From Acidobacteriota bacterium (lineage in GTDB: Bacteria; Acidobacteriota; Blastocatellia; Pyrinomonadales; Pyrinomonadaceae), in contig SXVE01000565.1 of NCBI GenBank assembly GCA_005790265.1, positions 1-8,237 of the forward strand: a DNA stretch of 8,237 bases. The letters are read 5' to 3'. This document shows positions 7,611 through 8,237 of the stretch, one piece after another. The notes beneath the pieces were generated by a model. That model had not been told where the DNA came from and did not search any database. It was given only the letters and a program-made list of their open reading frames with translations. The translations under genes and the position numbers were made by a program. Positions within the stretch are counted from its first letter, which is position 1. Each line of letters begins with the position of its first letter.

Positions 7611-7631
7611 TTTGTTAAATTATATAACAAA
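7611..7631 (-). promoter_or_regulatory. Dyad TTTGTTA-N7-TAACAAA enclosing a TATAAT box
   Basis: TTTGTTA (7611-7617) and TAACAAA (7625-7631) are perfect inverted copies. Between them the minus strand reads TATAAT (7624 to 7619), an exact -10 hexamer pointing towards the M24-like gene; no good -35 is visible 16-18 bases upstream. If used, the transcript leader would be about 145 bases. A dyad around a -10 box is what a repressor site would look like, but this is inference. Confidence 0.3.
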
Positions 7632-7817
7632 TGTTTGCTGATTTAGGAAATCTTGCTCCGAATCGGATATCTGACGGCTCGACAAATCGGTCGCCTTGCT
7701 GCAAAATTCGTGTGAATTTATGCGGAATAAACAAGCGGCGCATCGTTTCAGTCCGGTTTTGAGCAAATCGTTTTTATTTTTGTTTAATCGCTGAATTTTC
7801 GGCAAAAGGTTTTACCA

Positions 7818-7836
7818 TTTTGTTAAATTCGTAACA
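7818..7836. repeat. Second copy of TTTTGTTAAATT with TGTTA-N6-TAACA dyad
   Basis: TTTTGTTAAATT at 7818-7829 repeats 7610-7621 exactly (12 bases), about 208 bases away. Both copies continue into a TAAC half-site, giving TGTTA (7821-7825), six bases, TAACA (7832-7836) here and a seven-base spacer in the other copy. They could be a pair of operators for one regulator, or chance in AT-rich DNA. Confidence 0.3.
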
Positions 7837-7894
7837 GTATGTCGCACGCGTCAAAAAAAAGTCAAGCTGTTGATATTTACTTTTTCCTTATATT

Positions 7895-7909
7895 TTAGTA
7901 TGTTACTAA
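7895..7909. promoter_or_regulatory. Palindrome TTAGTA-TGT-TACTAA
   Basis: Perfect six-base arms around a three-base centre, located just upstream of the -35 element of the rightward promoter (18 bases before 7927). The position suits an activator or auxiliary repressor site. No regulator family is recognised from the sequence. Confidence 0.35.
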
Positions 7910-7926
7910 GAAAATAACGCGTGTTT

Positions 7927-7955
7927 TTGATAAACTCGATGTTTTTCGATACACT
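7927..7955 (+). promoter_or_regulatory. Sigma-70-type promoter for the rightward gene
   Basis: TTGATA (7927-7932), a 17-base spacer, then TACACT (7950-7955): five of six and four of six matches to the -35 and -10 consensus at optimal spacing. The predicted start point near 7962 gives a leader of about 55 bases to the ATG at 8018 and lies inside the palindrome at 7958-7974. Confidence 0.55.
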
Positions 7956-7957
7956 TG

Positions 7958-7974
7958 AATTGGTTTAACCAATT
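7958..7974. promoter_or_regulatory. 17-base operator palindrome of GntR/FadR type
   Basis: AATTGGTTTAACCAATT is a perfect palindrome around a single central base. It fits TGGT-N3-ACCA, the operator pattern of the FadR branch of GntR regulators; the PdhR consensus ATTGGT-N3-ACCAAT matches fully and the UxuR/ExuR sites are similar with a shorter centre (from memory). It covers the predicted transcription start of the rightward promoter, a classic repressor position. The neighbouring sugar-acid genes make a uronate or aldonate-responsive regulator plausible; no regulator gene is in the window. Confidence 0.6.
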
Positions 7975-8017
7975 AAAACGTTTTTACTGCTTCGGCACGC
8001 CAGACAGAAAAAAGAAA

Positions 8018-8237
8018 ATGAAAAGAAGAATTGCCGGAAACAACGTCTGGCTCGAACGCGCGACAGCTGATTTGCCGCAGACTTTTTCGTCGTACGATTC
8101 TCAGGTTTTGGAATCGGAAGCCGCAGTCGGACGGGCGATGTTTGACGAACTCGCCGATTACGCGCAGGAAAAAAGCGGCGATATTGTGATCGTTCTGCTC
8201 GGCGGACGCGGCGCGCAGGCGATGTACAAAATCATCA
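8018..8237 (+). CDS. N-terminus of a probable sugar-phosphate isomerase / 6-phosphogluconolactonase-like protein (partial)
   Basis: Opens at the ATG at 8018 after an A/G-rich stretch and runs open to the window end (73 full codons). The visible part has a short strand, a helix (ESEAAVGRAMFDELADYAQE, about 32-51), then a strand and glycine loop, DIVIVLLGGRGAQAMYKII (about 55-73). That pattern, a helix followed by a hydrophobic strand, GG loop and xxYxxL-type helix, is the N-terminal phosphate-binding layout of the NagB/6-phosphogluconolactonase family (compare LSGGSTPxxLY). The usual Ser/Thr-Pro of that loop is replaced here by Arg-Gly-Ala-Gln. The catalytic part lies beyond the window, so the family call is tentative and the reaction cannot be given. 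It is divergent from the transporter-aldolase operon and has its own promoter and palindromic operator. Confidence 0.6.
   Translation, partial: MKRRIAGNNVWLERATADLPQTFSSYDSQVLESEAAVGRAMFDELADYAQEKSGDIVIVLLGGRGAQAMYKII

Larger units (their letters stand above)
7466..8017. other. AT-rich divergent intergenic region without a convincing gene
   Basis: About 550 bases separate two divergently oriented genes. The stretch is visibly richer in A and T than the flanking genes. It contains several dyads and one good promoter (listed separately), an A8 run at 7853-7860 and a weak GGTTTTACC dyad at 7808-7816. A 61-codon open frame on the minus strand (7620-7805) has no family resemblance, no ribosome site and a low-complexity start, so I do not call it a gene. 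No tRNA or riboswitch pattern was recognised. Confidence 0.6.

Noticed and set aside
7620..7805. 61-codon minus-strand open frame in the divergent intergenic region
   Set aside because: No ribosome site, no recognisable motif, AT-rich composition unlike the flanking genes, and it overlaps the dyads of the regulatory region.
7808..7816. GGTTTTACC as a second GntR-type operator
   Set aside because: Only the six core bases fit and the flanks do not extend the palindrome; such a match is expected by chance about once in several kilobases.
7870..7901. TTGATA (7870-7875) with TATATT or TAGTAT as another rightward promoter
   Set aside because: The spacers would be 13 or 20 bases, outside the usual range.

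Overview
The window looks like a chromosomal stretch of a Gram-negative-type bacterium with mid-range GC and AT-rich intergenic DNA. The phosphoenolpyruvate carboxylase is the variant I associate with Bacteroidota, Acidobacteriota and relatives. A secreted GH43 enzyme sits beside a sugar-acid uptake and cleavage operon. Only one start (the MFS gene) has a clear Shine-Dalgarno. I lean towards Acidobacteriota or a Bacteroidota-like lineage, with low confidence and from recall of family variants only.

Layout, following the minus strand from right to left. An AT-rich divergent intergenic region (about 7466-8017) separates a rightward partial gene (8018 to window end, sugar-phosphate isomerase/6-phosphogluconolactonase-like) from a leftward block. 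The block starts with an M24-fold peptidase homologue that lacks most metal ligands (7465-6347). It continues with an MFS sugar-acid (hexuronate type) transporter (6299-4779) and a KDPG/KHG-type aldolase (4744-4106); gaps of 47 and 34 bases suggest one operon. A strong nested hairpin (4025-4098) follows, then a secreted GH43 beta-xylosidase/arabinofuranosidase-like enzyme (3998-2334). A 160-base gap with a large nested dyad precedes the ppc gene (2173 to beyond base 1), cut by the window edge.

How the genes fit together (inference): the GH43 enzyme would trim xylan or pectin side chains outside the cytoplasm, the MFS protein would import sugar acids, and the aldolase would split a 2-keto-3-deoxy sugar acid to pyruvate plus an aldehyde. 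The divergent gene has a promoter whose predicted start point lies in a perfect 17-base palindrome of the GntR/FadR type (TGGT-N3-ACCA), close to the operators of PdhR and the uronate regulators UxuR/ExuR. PEP carboxylase is probably an unrelated anaplerotic neighbour.

There is no CRISPR array, mobile element, tRNA or rRNA that I can see. I did not find a clearly new multi-gene system. The most interesting items are the degenerate M24 protein embedded in a sugar operon, the two large nested dyads, and the group of dyads in the divergent promoter region.
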